Assembly (NCBI RefSeq): GCF_003610785.1
Contig: NZ_RAQQ01000002.1
Span: 1-64,000, forward strand
Direction: 5' to 3'
Origin: Micromonospora globbae
GTDB taxonomy: Bacteria; Actinomycetota; Actinomycetes; Mycobacteriales; Micromonosporaceae
Length of the DNA: 64,000 nt
The notes under the pieces are model-generated. The model worked only from the letters and a program-made list of their open reading frames with translations, was not told the DNA's origin and made no database searches. The translations under genes were made by a program, and so were the position numbers. The stretch's first letter is position 1, and each line of letters starts with the position of its first letter. This document shows, piece after piece, positions 15,181 to 25,214 of the stretch.

Positions 15181-18100
15181 ATGTCTTCGCCCAGCCCTGC
15201 CCCGCTGCTCCGGGAGTACATCGACATCCCGGAGCGCACGAGCGTGAGCGACTTCGTGCTCAAGCTCTCCGACAGTGTCGCCGACGCCGACGCCACCCTC
15301 CGCGACTATGTCGTCACGGACCGACTGCTGGCGAACTTCGACGAGGCGCTCGGGCTGATCCGCTCCGCGGTCGAGGGGCACGCCTCCAAGGCCGCGTACC
15401 TGCACGGCTCCTTCGGCTCCGGCAAGTCGCACTTCATGGCGGTGCTGCACGCGCTGCTGCGGGGCGAGCCGGCGGCCCGCGGGCGGGACGAACTGGCCCC
15501 GCTGGTCGCCAAGCACAGTGTCTGGCTGGACGGGCGGAAGTTCCTGCTCATCCCGTACCACCTGCTCGATGCCCGCTCGCTGGAGCAACGGGTGCTCGGC
15601 GGCTACGTCGACCGGGTACGGGCGCTGCACCCCGACGCGCCGATCCCCGCGGTGCACCGCACCGACGCGCTGCTGGAGCAGGCCGCCGCGCTGCGTGAGA
15701 AGATCGGCGACGCCCAGTTCATCGCCGGCCTGCCGGGCGGCGACGTCGAGGACGAATGGGGCGAGACCGAGGCATTCTGGACGCCGGAGCGGCTCGACGA
15801 GGCGTTCGCCGGGGCGTACTCCGACGAACTGCGTCGCAAGCTCGTCAACGACCTGCTGACCAGCTGGAACAAGGGCTTCTTCAGCAACGCGCGGGAGGAC
15901 GCGGAGGCGTTCATCTCCCTGGACCGGGGCCTCACCGAGATCAGCCGGCACGCCAAGGAACTCGGCTACCACGGCCTGATCCTCTTCCTCGACGAGCTGA
16001 TCCTCTGGCTTGCCAACTCGATCGGCGACCAGCAGTTCGTCTCCCGCGAGATCCAGAAGATCACCAACTTCGTCGAGGGCGGCGACACCCGCCGCCCTAT
16101 CCCGATCGTCAGCTTCATCGCCCGGCAGCGTGACCTGCGCGAGCTGGTCGGGGAGGAGGTCGTCGGCGCGAACGAGCTGAGCTACCAGGACACCCTCAAC
16201 CTGGCCAGCGGCCGGTTCGACGTGATCAAGTTGGAGGACCGCAACCTTCCGGAGATCGCCCGCCGTCGCCTGCTCAAGCCCCGCGACGCCGCGGCCGCCG
16301 AGGCGATCTCGCGCGCCTTCGACGCCACCACGAAGGTACGCCGGGAGGTCTTCGACACCCTGCTCGGGACGGACGCCGGTCGCGGTGCCGACATCGACGC
16401 CTTCCGGTCGACGTACCCGTTCAGCCCGGCCTTCATCTCGACCCTCGTGCACGTCTCCAGCGCGTTGCAGCGATCCCGCACCGCGCTCAAGCTCATGCGG
16501 CAGCTTCTCGTCGACCGCCGGGAAACTCTGCGGCTGGGGCAGCTCGTCCCGCTCGGTGACCTCTACGACGTCATCAGCAGCGGCGGCGACCAGCCCTTCA
16601 CCGAGAAGCTCAAGGCCGAGTTCGAGATGGCCCAGAAGCTGTACGAGCTGAAGCTGCGCCCGTACCTGCTCGGCCAGTACGGCCTCACCGAGGACGACCT
16701 CGACGCGGCCCGACGTGGTGACCCCATACCCGCGGAGGCCGCCGGGCGGGTCCGCGCCTTCACCGGCGACGACCGGCTCATGAAGACCCTGCTGCTCGCC
16801 GCCCTGGCGCCCAGCGTGCCCGCCCTGCGGAACCTCACCGCGCGCCGGCTCTCGGCTCTCAACCACGGCAGCATCACCAGCCCGATCCCAGGAGGCGAGG
16901 TCGCGCAGGTCGCGCGGAAGCTCGCCGACTGGGCGGGCCAGTTCGCCGAGATCCGCATCGGGGAGGGCGACGACCCGGTGGTGTCGCTGGAGCTGGTCGG
17001 TGTCGACGTCGACAGCGTCCTCGCCACGGCGAAGCACTACGACAACGAGGGCGCCCGCAAGCACATCGTGCAACGGCTGCTCTGGCAGCAGCTCGGCGTG
17101 CCGTGGAGCGACTCGTTCTTTGCCGAGGCGGGGCTCACCTGGCGGGGCAGCCGACGCATGATCGAGTTGGTGTACGGCAACGTCCGCGACCGCAACGACA
17201 TCCGCGACGAGGCGTTCCACCCCGACGCCCCCGACGGCTGGCGACTGATCATCGACTATCCGTTCGACGACGGCAGCCACGGGCCGGCCGACGACCGGCA
17301 GCGCGTGCAGGAGCTGCTGAGCAGAACCAACGCCCGGACGGTGTGTTGGATCCCGGCCGCCCTGACCGTCGAGCGCCGCAACGAGCTGGGCAAGCTCGTC
17401 ATCATCGACAAGCTTCTCGAAGGGCAGCGCTTCGACAGCCACGCCGAGCACCTCAACCCGGACGACCGGCGGCGGGCGCACGGCGCGCTCACGAACCAGC
17501 GCAGCGCCCTCCTGGCCAAGATGCAGGGCGTCCTGCGCCAGGCGTACGGGTTGGCCGCGAAGCACGCGACCGACGTGCAACTCGGCTTCGACGATCACCT
17601 CCAGTCGCTGACCCGGGCACTGGAGCCGAAACTCCCGATGGGCGCCACCTTCAACGACGCGCTGCAGACCATCGGCGACCAGATGCTCACCCAGCAGTAC
17701 CCGGCCCACCCCGACTTCGACCCGGACCGCAAGGGCGACCCCGTACGGCTGCAGGACGTCAAGGTCGTGCTCGACTACGTCCGGCGCGCCGTCGAGTCGC
17801 AGGAAGGGCGCGTCGAGGTCGACCGGGCGCACCGCCACACCATGCGACGGATCGCCAACCCGTTGCGGCTCGGGACGATGCACGAGGCGGCCTTCGTCAT
17901 CGAGGGGGAGTGGGTCCAGCACTTCCACCAGAAGGCGGCGAGCGAGGGCATCACCGGCGAGCTGCGGGTGGCCGACCTGCTGCGCTGGATCGACGAGCCG
18001 AAGGCACGCGGCCTCGACCCGATCGTCGCGCACCTCGTCGTGACGACCTTCGCCGAGCAGACCGACCGCGCCTTCTACCTGCACGGCAGCCAGGTGACGC

Positions 18101-18939
18101 CGGCACCGGAACCCGGCAAGATCACCGCTGACCACACCCTGCGCGAGGAGAGCCTGCCCAGCGAGGAGGACTGGGACCGCGCGCGGGCACGGGCCGCCGC
18201 GATCTTCGGCTTCCAGCCGCTCGCCCTGCGCCGCGGCCGGCTGGTAGCGCTCTTCGGGCGGGACCTGAGCAGCCAGGCGAGCCGGCACCGGGACGCCGCC
18301 CACACTCTGGTGAGCCGGCTCGAACAGCACGCGGTTCGGCTGGGACTCGACCGGGAGAGCGGCCGGCTCGCCACCGCACGTGCCGCCGCGGACCTGCTCG
18401 ACGCGCTGACGACCGCGCGGTCGGCCAAGGATGCGATCGAGCGGCTGGCGAGGGCAGAACTGTCCGGACCGGCCGACCGTACCGGCAGGAGCATCACCAG
18501 TGCCGCCGACGTGTCCGCGGCGCTCGTGGCCGCGCCCTGGGATACCTTCGAGATCGTCGCCGGCCTGCCAGAGCCGCACGCGAGTGAGGCCGAGACGGTG
18601 CTCGCGGATCTCCGCCGAACCGCGCAGGCCGACGAACTGACGGCACCGCTCGCCCCGGCCCTGCGACGTGCCCAGACCGACGCCACCACGTTGCTACGGC
18701 GAGCCACCCGCAAGCCCGAGTTCGTCGAGCCGCGGAAGCGCGACGATGACACGCCTCAGATCGTCGTTCCCTCCCGGACCGGCCCGGAAAACCGTGATGC
18801 GCGGGAGGGCGGCGAGCAGCCGCACGGCCGGGTTGCGGTCCGTGGTGAGAAGCTTGAGGCGGCGGTGGCGCGACTGCGCGCCTTCGCCAGCGACCATCCT
18901 GACGCCACCATCGAGGTGACCTGGAGAATCGTGCCGTGA
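15181..18939 (+). CDS. pglY: BREX-2 P-loop ATPase PglY
   Basis: PglY is the large ATPase of type 2 BREX, corresponding to BrxC of type 1, and is needed for phage defence. The 1,252 residues are the expected size. Walker A GSFGSGKS is at residues 76-83 and Walker B LILFLDEL around residue 266 (Asp271-Glu272). Opening motifs LLREYIDIPERTSVSDFVLKL are typical. The C-terminus is helical and ends in a small domain (VAVRGEKLEAAVARLRAFAS) common in this family. Start ATG 15181. The stop overlaps the pglZ start (GTGA), so the two are translationally coupled. Confidence 0.92.
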   Translation: MSSPSPAPLLREYIDIPERTSVSDFVLKLSDSVADADATLRDYVVTDRLLANFDEALGLIRSAVEGHASKAAYLHGSFGSGKSHFMAVLHALLRGEPAARGRDELAPLVAKHSVWLDGRKFLLIPYHLLDARSLEQRVLGGYVDRVRALHPDAPIPAVHRTDALLEQAAALREKIGDAQFIAGLPGGDVEDEWGETEAFWTPERLDEAFAGAYSDELRRKLVNDLLTSWNKGFFSNAREDAEAFISLDRGLTEISRHAKELGYHGLILFLDELILWLANSIGDQQFVSREIQKITNFVEGGDTRRPIPIVSFIARQRDLRELVGEEVVGANELSYQDTLNLASGRFDVIKLEDRNLPEIARRRLLKPRDAAAAEAISRAFDATTKVRREVFDTLLGTDAGRGADIDAFRSTYPFSPAFISTLVHVSSALQRSRTALKLMRQLLVDRRETLRLGQLVPLGDLYDVISSGGDQPFTEKLKAEFEMAQKLYELKLRPYLLGQYGLTEDDLDAARRGDPIPAEAAGRVRAFTGDDRLMKTLLLAALAPSVPALRNLTARRLSALNHGSITSPIPGGEVAQVARKLADWAGQFAEIRIGEGDDPVVSLELVGVDVDSVLATAKHYDNEGARKHIVQRLLWQQLGVPWSDSFFAEAGLTWRGSRRMIELVYGNVRDRNDIRDEAFHPDAPDGWRLIIDYPFDDGSHGPADDRQRVQELLSRTNARTVCWIPAALTVERRNELGKLVIIDKLLEGQRFDSHAEHLNPDDRRRAHGALTNQRSALLAKMQGVLRQAYGLAAKHATDVQLGFDDHLQSLTRALEPKLPMGATFNDALQTIGDQMLTQQYPAHPDFDPDRKGDPVRLQDVKVVLDYVRRAVESQEGRVEVDRAHRHTMRRIANPLRLGTMHEAAFVIEGEWVQHFHQKAASEGITGELRVADLLRWIDEPKARGLDPIVAHLVVTTFAEQTDRAFYLHGSQVTPAPEPGKITADHTLREESLPSEEDWDRARARAAAIFGFQPLALRRGRLVALFGRDLSSQASRHRDAAHTLVSRLEQHAVRLGLDRESGRLATARAAADLLDALTTARSAKDAIERLARAELSGPADRTGRSITSAADVSAALVAAPWDTFEIVAGLPEPHASEAETVLADLRRTAQADELTAPLAPALRRAQTDATTLLRRATRKPEFVEPRKRDDDTPQIVVPSRTGPENRDAREGGEQPHGRVAVRGEKLEAAVARLRAFASDHPDATIEVTWRIVP

Positions 18940-21671
18940 CACAGGCACCCGCGGTCTCGCAGGCGTTGCGGATTAGCCCCGCGGCGCTCGCCCAGAAGGT
19001 GGCGCAGCAGCTCGACCGGCATCGCAACGGTGACCCGTACCCCGTCATGGTGGTCGGCGCGGAGCCGGAGTGGCCGCACGACCCTGTACTGCTGCTGCCC
19101 GGCGGGCGGCAGGCCCGTGTCGTGCCGTGCGTGTCGCCGCTCGCCGTCTGGGAGCACCTCGTCGCGGAGCGTCGCGACGAGGTGCTCGTGCTGCTCACCG
19201 ACATCCCCGAGTCCGCCCTCGGCCACGGGGTGCGTAGCCGGATCTTCCGGCAGCAGGTGATCGGCATCGAGCCGTGGGGACTGGTCGTCGACGCCTTCGG
19301 CGCTCAGGTGCCGGACACGGCGCTCGAGAGTGAGCGGTGGGCCGGACAGGCCCTGCTCGACGCGATGCCGCCCGGTGGTTGGCCCAGGCTCACCACGAGG
19401 GTGCTGACCCGCGACGTCGCCCTGCGCCATCTGGCCTCCGTCCGGCTCGGTCTGCATCGGTGGGGAGCCGGCGCCGACGATCTGGACGTGACCGCGCTGC
19501 TGCGGTGGAGCGTCGAACCGGGGGCGATCGAGGCGTTCGACCTGCTCCGGCAGGAGGAGCGGGACGGCCTGGTGCGCTGGCTCGTCGAGCAGTTCGGCCG
19601 GCCGGCCCGGGCGCTCTTCGCGCTCGTCGACGCCGGGCGGGGCGCGGACGCGTTGCCGTTGGGTCTGGTCTGTGACGCGCTGTGGACCAGCGACAATCCG
19701 GACGCCGTGCGCGCCCAGGGCCGCATCGACCAGTACTTCGGCAAGCTCGACGACGATGCCGCCGTCCGCGCGTTGGCTGAGGTGGCCGTGCAGGTCGTCG
19801 GCGCGTTGCTGGCCGACCGGGACGCAGATCTCCGGCGCCAGGGGCACGCCGTCCTCGATCGAGCCGAGCAGTTGCTCGTGCTGTTCAACGCGGTCGGCAG
19901 CGCGAGCCACAGCCGGATCCTGCGTACGGGATTCACCCGGCGGTTGAGCGACGCGGCGGCCGCGCTTGTCGCCGGCCTGGCCGATCCCGGCGATCCGGCG
20001 CTGGAGACGGCGGTCGACAACCTGGCGGGGCACCGGCTGGCCGAGGCGGAGAACGAACGGGTACGACGGGTGCGGATGGCCCAGCGGCTCGTCCGGTGGC
20101 TCGGCACTCCGGTCGAGCCCCCCGCGAGCGTGGCCGACGGTGTGCAGCGGCAGATCGCCGAGTGGGGCTGGGTCGACCTGGCGTTGAACCACGTCTGGGC
20201 CGGCGAGGATGTCCATCCCGAGTTGCAGCGGGCCTTCCGCTCCGTTCACGACCGTGCGCAGCAACGGCGTCGGGACCTCGACGCCGCCTTCGCCAACCGC
20301 CTGGTGGCCTGGGCCGCCGCCGGGCCGGGTAACGACGGCGAACTGCTGACCGTCGAGAACCTTCTCCCTCGCGTCATCGACCCGCTGGTCCGCGCGCACC
20401 GACCGGTGCTGCTGGTCGTGCTGGACGGCATGAGTGCGGCGGTGGCCGTCGAACTCGCCGACGAATTGTCCCAGCACTGGGTCGAGTACGACCCGCTGGC
20501 TCGGAAGGGAACCGGCCGCCGCCGGGGCATCGCGGCCGCCCTGCCCACCCTGACGGCAGTGTCCCGGACCTCGCTCTTCGCCGGCGCGCTGCGTGCCGGC
20601 ACTCAGGCCACCGAGCAGCAGGTGTTCAAGCAGGGGCGGTGGGGCGACGACGCCCAGATCTTTCACAAGGGCCCCGCCCGGGGTGGGGCAGGAGAGGTGA
20701 TCTCCGGTGACCTCACCGACGCACTGGCCGGTCCGGCGCGTCTGGTCGCCGTGGTGATCAACACGGTGGATGACTCACTGGCCCACGGCCGCGAGGGCCA
20801 AGAGGCCGGCTGGCAGCTCAACGATCTCGGCGCCCTGCGTAGCCTGCTGGACCTCGCCCGGAACGCAGGCCGGGCCGTCGTGATCACCAGCGACCACGGG
20901 CACGTGCTCGAGCGCGGCGGCGAGCACCTCAAGGCCGCCGACGCCGCCTCCGCCCGCCATCGCACCGGCCCGGGCCCTGCCGGGCCCGGGGAGGTCGAGC
21001 TGAGCGGCCCGCGCGTCGTTGCCGAGGAGAAGCGGATCATCGCGCTCTGGGACCCCCTGCGGCGCTACCGCCCCAGCAAGGCCGGCTACCACGGTGGAGC
21101 CTCGTTGGCCGAGGTGACCATCCCGCTCCTGGCGTACCTGCCGCCCTACGCCGACGATGTGCCACAGGACTGGGCGCCGGTCGAGAACCGCCCGCCCGAG
21201 TGGTGGGCGGCGAGCGCACCTGCCGTCACGGTCGCACCCGCCCCGGTGTCCCCCAGCAAGCCACGCCGGAAGGCGCCGGTCGTCGCGGGCGAGGCGCTGT
21301 TCGACATCCCCGACATGCCGCCGGCGCCGGGAGCGACATCCGCGGCAGGCGGCGGTGACCTGGTGAAGACCCTGCTCGACACCGATCTCTTCAAGGCGCA
21401 GCACAGCCTCACTCCGCGCAAGGTCGACGCCAGGAAGATCGAAGCGGCTCTGCGGGCGCTCCTCGAGGCGAAGGGCGTGCTGTCGGCGGCCGTGCTGGCG
21501 CAGCGGGCCGGGGAACTGCCGGCCCGCGCGGTCGGCTTCGTGAGCACACTGCAGAGGATCTTCAACGTCGACAACTATCCCGTGCTGTCGCTGATCGACG
21601 ACGCCCGCACCGTCCGGCTGGACATCGCGCTGTTGCGGACCCAGTTCAACCTGCCGGACGGTCTGGCGTGA
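18936..21671 (+). CDS. pglZ: BREX-2 alkaline-phosphatase-superfamily protein PglZ
   Basis: PglZ is the alkaline-phosphatase-superfamily component common to BREX systems, thought to act as a nuclease or phosphodiesterase. The 911 residues match type 2. The PglZ domain is visible from LLVVLDGMSAAVAVELADEL (Asp497) to VVITSDHGHVLERGGEHLKA (Asp653, His654, His656), the conserved metal-binding blocks. An acidic, Ala/Leu-rich helical N-terminus and a C-terminal winged-helix-like region (LVKTLLDTDLFKAQ) flank it. Start is GTG 18936 overlapping the pglY stop; the end overlaps brxD by GTGA. Gene order pglY-pglZ-brxD is that of known type 2 systems. Confidence 0.93.
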   Translation: MTQAPAVSQALRISPAALAQKVAQQLDRHRNGDPYPVMVVGAEPEWPHDPVLLLPGGRQARVVPCVSPLAVWEHLVAERRDEVLVLLTDIPESALGHGVRSRIFRQQVIGIEPWGLVVDAFGAQVPDTALESERWAGQALLDAMPPGGWPRLTTRVLTRDVALRHLASVRLGLHRWGAGADDLDVTALLRWSVEPGAIEAFDLLRQEERDGLVRWLVEQFGRPARALFALVDAGRGADALPLGLVCDALWTSDNPDAVRAQGRIDQYFGKLDDDAAVRALAEVAVQVVGALLADRDADLRRQGHAVLDRAEQLLVLFNAVGSASHSRILRTGFTRRLSDAAAALVAGLADPGDPALETAVDNLAGHRLAEAENERVRRVRMAQRLVRWLGTPVEPPASVADGVQRQIAEWGWVDLALNHVWAGEDVHPELQRAFRSVHDRAQQRRRDLDAAFANRLVAWAAAGPGNDGELLTVENLLPRVIDPLVRAHRPVLLVVLDGMSAAVAVELADELSQHWVEYDPLARKGTGRRRGIAAALPTLTAVSRTSLFAGALRAGTQATEQQVFKQGRWGDDAQIFHKGPARGGAGEVISGDLTDALAGPARLVAVVINTVDDSLAHGREGQEAGWQLNDLGALRSLLDLARNAGRAVVITSDHGHVLERGGEHLKAADAASARHRTGPGPAGPGEVELSGPRVVAEEKRIIALWDPLRRYRPSKAGYHGGASLAEVTIPLLAYLPPYADDVPQDWAPVENRPPEWWAASAPAVTVAPAPVSPSKPRRKAPVVAGEALFDIPDMPPAPGATSAAGGGDLVKTLLDTDLFKAQHSLTPRKVDARKIEAALRALLEAKGVLSAAVLAQRAGELPARAVGFVSTLQRIFNVDNYPVLSLIDDARTVRLDIALLRTQFNLPDGLA

Positions 21672-22981
21672 GCGGCGTCAGCCCAGCCCGGCGCCGTGAG
21701 GTCATCGACGCCTTGCGACGGGGCGCCGTGCCCTCGGCAGGGTTGGACCTGTTCGCCGTGGGCCTGGACCGGTTCGTGACCTCGGTGAGTGAGGATCTCG
21801 ACGCCATCTCCGCCGGCGGTTCGGTGTTCAAGGCCGTTCGCGGCGAGTACGGGTCCGGCAAGACCTTCTTCACGCGGTGGCTGGCCGAGCGGGCGAAGCG
21901 GGCGAACCTCGCCACCGCCGAGGTGCAGATCTCCGAGAACGAGACGCCGCTGCACAAGCTGGAAACCGTCTACCGGCGGCTGACCGAGCGCCTGACCACC
22001 GCCACCTTCCCCCCGAGCGCCCTGCGGCCCGTCGTCGACGGCTGGTTCTACGCCTTGGAAGAGGACGTCCTCGCCGCGGGAGACGTCACACCGGACGACG
22101 CCGCGGCGCTGGATCGCGCCGTGGGGACGCTGCTGGACCAACGGCTCGCGGCGGTCAGTCGCAGTGCGCCGGCCTTCGCAGCAGCGCTGCGGGGCTACCG
22201 GACCGCCGGCCTCGACGGCGATTCGGCGACGGCGGAGGCGGTGCTCGCCTGGCTCGGCGGTCAACCGCACGTCGCCGCCTCGGCCCGCCGGGTGGCCGGC
22301 GTACGGGGCGATCTCGATCATTTCGCGGCGCTCAGCTTCCTGCAGGGGCTTCTCGTGGTGCTGCGCGACAGCGGTCACCCCGGCCTGCTGCTGGTCCTCG
22401 ACGAGGTGGAGACGCTGCAGCGGGTCCGTTCCGATGCGCGGGACAAGGCGCTCAACGCCCTGCGCCAGCTCATCGACGAGGTGCACTCCGGCCGGTTCCC
22501 CGGGCTCTACCTCGTCATCACCGGCACCCCGGCCTTCTACGACGGCCCGCAGGGTGTCCAGCGACTCGCCCCGCTCGCGCAGCGGCTCGCGGTCGACTTC
22601 ACCACCGACCCCCGGTTCGACAACCCCCGCGCCGTGCAGATCCGGCTCCCCGGCTTCACCGTCGATTCGCTTGTGGAACTGGGCGGCCGGGTCCGGGACC
22701 TCTACGCGGACGGTTCCGCGGCTGCAGACCGTGTGCGCGAGCTGGTCGATGACGCGTACCTCGGTGATCTGGCCCGGGCCGTTGCGGGCGGGCTCGGGGG
22801 CAAGGTCGGGGTGGCACCGCGGCTGTTCCTCAAGAAGCTCGTGGGGGAGGTGCTCGACCGCGTCGACCAGTTCCCCGAGTTCGACCCCCGCCAGCACTAC
22901 GCGCTCACCCTCTCTGCGGCGGAGATGACGGACGTGGAACGCAACGCGAGCAGGGCTGACGAGATTTCGCTCGACCTGTAG
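21668..22981 (+). CDS. brxD: BREX ATP-binding protein BrxD
   Basis: BrxD is a P-loop ATPase found in type 2 and some other BREX systems, with a DUF2791-type ATPase core; it pairs with the helicase BrxHI. The 437-residue protein shows Walker A GEYGSGKT at residues 59-66 and Walker B LLLVLDEV (Asp245-Glu246), with an arginine-rich segment following. GTG 21668 overlaps the pglZ stop. A 14-base gap containing AGGAAAG separates it from the AlbA_2 gene, whereas in the usual arrangement brxHI follows directly. Confidence 0.9.
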   Translation: MSGVSPARRREVIDALRRGAVPSAGLDLFAVGLDRFVTSVSEDLDAISAGGSVFKAVRGEYGSGKTFFTRWLAERAKRANLATAEVQISENETPLHKLETVYRRLTERLTTATFPPSALRPVVDGWFYALEEDVLAAGDVTPDDAAALDRAVGTLLDQRLAAVSRSAPAFAAALRGYRTAGLDGDSATAEAVLAWLGGQPHVAASARRVAGVRGDLDHFAALSFLQGLLVVLRDSGHPGLLLVLDEVETLQRVRSDARDKALNALRQLIDEVHSGRFPGLYLVITGTPAFYDGPQGVQRLAPLAQRLAVDFTTDPRFDNPRAVQIRLPGFTVDSLVELGGRVRDLYADGSAAADRVRELVDDAYLGDLARAVAGGLGGKVGVAPRLFLKKLVGEVLDRVDQFPEFDPRQHYALTLSAAEMTDVERNASRADEISLDL

Positions 22982-22995
22982 GAAAGAATCAGATC

Positions 22996-24174
22996 ATGAG
23001 CACCGACCTCGCCGACCTCCTCGGGACGCAGGAGACGGCCGCCCTCGAGTTCAAGCGGGAGGCGACCGATCGCAACGCCATCCGCAAGGCGATCTGCGCG
23101 CTTGCCAACGACCTGGCCGGACAGGGTGGCGGTGACCTGTTGATCGGTGTCGACGACAGAGGACGAGCCGTTGGCGGTGTCGACACCTCCGATGCCGCGC
23201 TGCTCAAGATCACCGAATATCGCGATCAAGGCCTGATTCTCGACAGACCCTCCATGGTCGTGACCCGTGGCCTGTACCAAGGTCAGCAGGTGATACGGGT
23301 GCGTGTGAATGCGTCCCGCACCCCTCCGGTTCGGTTCGAAAACGTGGTCTATGTCCGGCCTGGGCCCTCCACACGTCGCGCAACGCGTGACGACGAACGG
23401 GTGCTGTCAGAGCGTCGTCGCTCTTTCGAGTTGCCCTTCGATGTTCGGCCTGCGCCCGGCAGTTCCCTCGCCGAACTTGATTTGGAGCTCTTCCGAACAG
23501 AGTATCTCCGCCAAGCGGTGGCGCCGTCGGTCCTCGAGGAGAACCATCGGTCCATTGAACAGCAGCTTGCCTCTTTGCGCCTGGCGGACCTCGATGGTGC
23601 ACCGACCGTGCTTGGCCTGTTGGTGGTCGGCGTCGATCCCACAAATCGGATCCCTGGCGCGTACGTGCAGTTCGTCCGATATGAGGGAAACGACGTGGGC
23701 GGGTCAGTTCTGGACGAGCAGGAGATCCGGCTCAATGTTATCAATACGGCGGAGCGGCTGGAGTCTCTACTCAAGGGGCATCTCCGTAGCCGGCTAGTCG
23801 AGGTTACCGGGTTCCGTGAGGAGGCCCGCCCGAACTATCCTTTCGAAGCGCTCCGTGAGTTGGTCATGAACGCAATGATGCACCGGAACTACGAGTCGTC
23901 TAATGCTCCTGTCCGAATCGCTTGGTTCGACGACCGGATCGAGGTTACAAACCCGGGTGGGCCGTTCGGGCAGGTGCGGGCGGACAACTTTGATAGGGTG
24001 AACGACTACCGTAATCCCTCCTTGGCGGCGGCAATGAAGTCACTCGGATACGTAAACCAATTTGGGCGTGGCATTGGTCGGGTGCGTGCTGCCCTGGCTC
24101 GTAACGGGAATCCCGAGGCCGACTTCGCTGTGGACGATGCGTCATGGACCGTGACGGTGAGGAGCGCATCGTGA
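22996..24174 (+). CDS. AlbA_2/Schlafen-like domain ATP-binding protein
   Basis: A 392-residue protein. It begins with an AlbA_2 nucleic-acid-binding domain (ETAALEFKREA from about residue 13, GGDLLIGVDD), found in bacterial Schlafen-like regulators. It ends with a GHKL-type ATP-binding module (PFEALRELVMNAMMHRNYE then IEVTNPGGPFG, with QFGRGIGRV in place of the G2 box). This pairing is widespread in predicted regulators and occurs in defence islands; specific function unknown. Codon use from about 23,200 on is clearly less GC-biased than in brxD. It ends in a GTGA overlap with the ParA gene, so the two are coupled. Confidence 0.8.
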   Translation: MSTDLADLLGTQETAALEFKREATDRNAIRKAICALANDLAGQGGGDLLIGVDDRGRAVGGVDTSDAALLKITEYRDQGLILDRPSMVVTRGLYQGQQVIRVRVNASRTPPVRFENVVYVRPGPSTRRATRDDERVLSERRRSFELPFDVRPAPGSSLAELDLELFRTEYLRQAVAPSVLEENHRSIEQQLASLRLADLDGAPTVLGLLVVGVDPTNRIPGAYVQFVRYEGNDVGGSVLDEQEIRLNVINTAERLESLLKGHLRSRLVEVTGFREEARPNYPFEALRELVMNAMMHRNYESSNAPVRIAWFDDRIEVTNPGGPFGQVRADNFDRVNDYRNPSLAAAMKSLGYVNQFGRGIGRVRAALARNGNPEADFAVDDASWTVTVRSAS

Positions 24175-25214
24175 TCTCGGTTGCGTTGTTTAACAACAAG
24201 GGCGGTGTTGGCAAGACAACGCTTACCTACCATCTTGCTCATATGCTTCAGCGGCTTGGCCACCGCGTGCTCGCCGTTGACCTTGACCCGCAGTCCAATC
24301 TAACGGCAGCATTCCTCGACGAGGATGAGTTAAGCGAGATTTGGCAGGAGGGGAGTGAGTCGGACTGGCCCTTAGCTGAGGGACAGCAGAAACTCCTACT
24401 GCGAGCCTACAGTGATTCGGGAACCGTTGCCTCGGCTGTCCAGCCGATCATGCAAGGCCTCGGAGATGTTCGATTTACGCATCCGGTCACTATCGTGGAT
24501 GGTCTCTGGCTTGTTCCTGGGGACCTGAATCTCAGCGCGTTCGAGGACAAGTTGTCCGCGGCCTGGCCAAACAGCCTGATTGGTGACCCTGCGGCACTCC
24601 GAACTACTACCGCGTTCCATCGGCTCATTACCGATGCGGGGCAAAGGGTGCGGGCCGACATCGCATTGGTTGATGTCGGGCCTAATCTCGGAGCCATTAA
24701 CCGAGCTGCACTGCTTGCCGCCGATACCGTACTCATGCCACTCGCGGCCGACCTATTTTCCTTGCGTGGTCTCAGGAACCTCGGACCCGCCCTTCGTGAC
24801 TGGCGGCGAATCTGGCAGAGCAATGTGCTGCCGCACGTCCCTGCGGATATTTCTGCTCCGCTAGGGGCTATGACGCCGATCGGGTACGTAGTTATGCAGC
24901 CGAAGATGAGGCTCGACCGGCCGGTCAAGGCGTATCAGCGCTGGCTGGATCGCGTTCCCATCGTCTTCGCCAGTTCCGTCCTGAACAATCCATCTAAAGC
25001 CGCAGACCGCACCTACGAGGTTGCAACGCTCCGGAACTACCAAAGTCTCATGCCTTTAGCGCACGATGCGCGGAAACCGATGTTTGACCTCAGATCGGCA
25101 GACGGTGCTCTCGGCAGCACTCAAATGCTTGTGCAGCGGTGCTACCAGGACTTCAAGACACTGAGTGAGCGGCTGCTGGAGAGGCTTGAGCAGTTGCGAA
25201 TCGACAAACCGTGA
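24171..25214 (+). CDS. ParA/MinD-type ATPase embedded in BREX operon
   Basis: A 347-residue ParA-family ATPase with a deviant Walker A, NNKGGVGKTT, at residues 8-17 (signature Lys10 and Lys15), VLAVDLDPQSNLT (A') and IALVDVGPNLGAINRAAL (B). ParA ATPases form ATP-dependent dimers on DNA to move or position cargo. Start is GTG 24171 with GGAG upstream, overlapping the AlbA_2 stop; ATG 24144 is an alternative. No parB partner follows. Instead the stop overlaps the brxHI start, which makes plasmid partition unlikely and suggests a role with the BREX proteins. Codon bias is soft, as in its AlbA_2 neighbour. Confidence 0.85.
   Translation: MISVALFNNKGGVGKTTLTYHLAHMLQRLGHRVLAVDLDPQSNLTAAFLDEDELSEIWQEGSESDWPLAEGQQKLLLRAYSDSGTVASAVQPIMQGLGDVRFTHPVTIVDGLWLVPGDLNLSAFEDKLSAAWPNSLIGDPAALRTTTAFHRLITDAGQRVRADIALVDVGPNLGAINRAALLAADTVLMPLAADLFSLRGLRNLGPALRDWRRIWQSNVLPHVPADISAPLGAMTPIGYVVMQPKMRLDRPVKAYQRWLDRVPIVFASSVLNNPSKAADRTYEVATLRNYQSLMPLAHDARKPMFDLRSADGALGSTQMLVQRCYQDFKTLSERLLERLEQLRIDKP

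Noticed and set aside
15049..18579. 1,176-codon minus-strand open frame opposite pglY
   Set aside because: Antisense shadow caused by the GC-biased third positions of pglY; no domain and no ribosome site.
22996..25214. Plasmid-type ParA partition system
   Set aside because: No ParB gene or parS-like repeats follow; the gene is coupled to AlbA_2 and brxHI, so a segregation cassette is unlikely.
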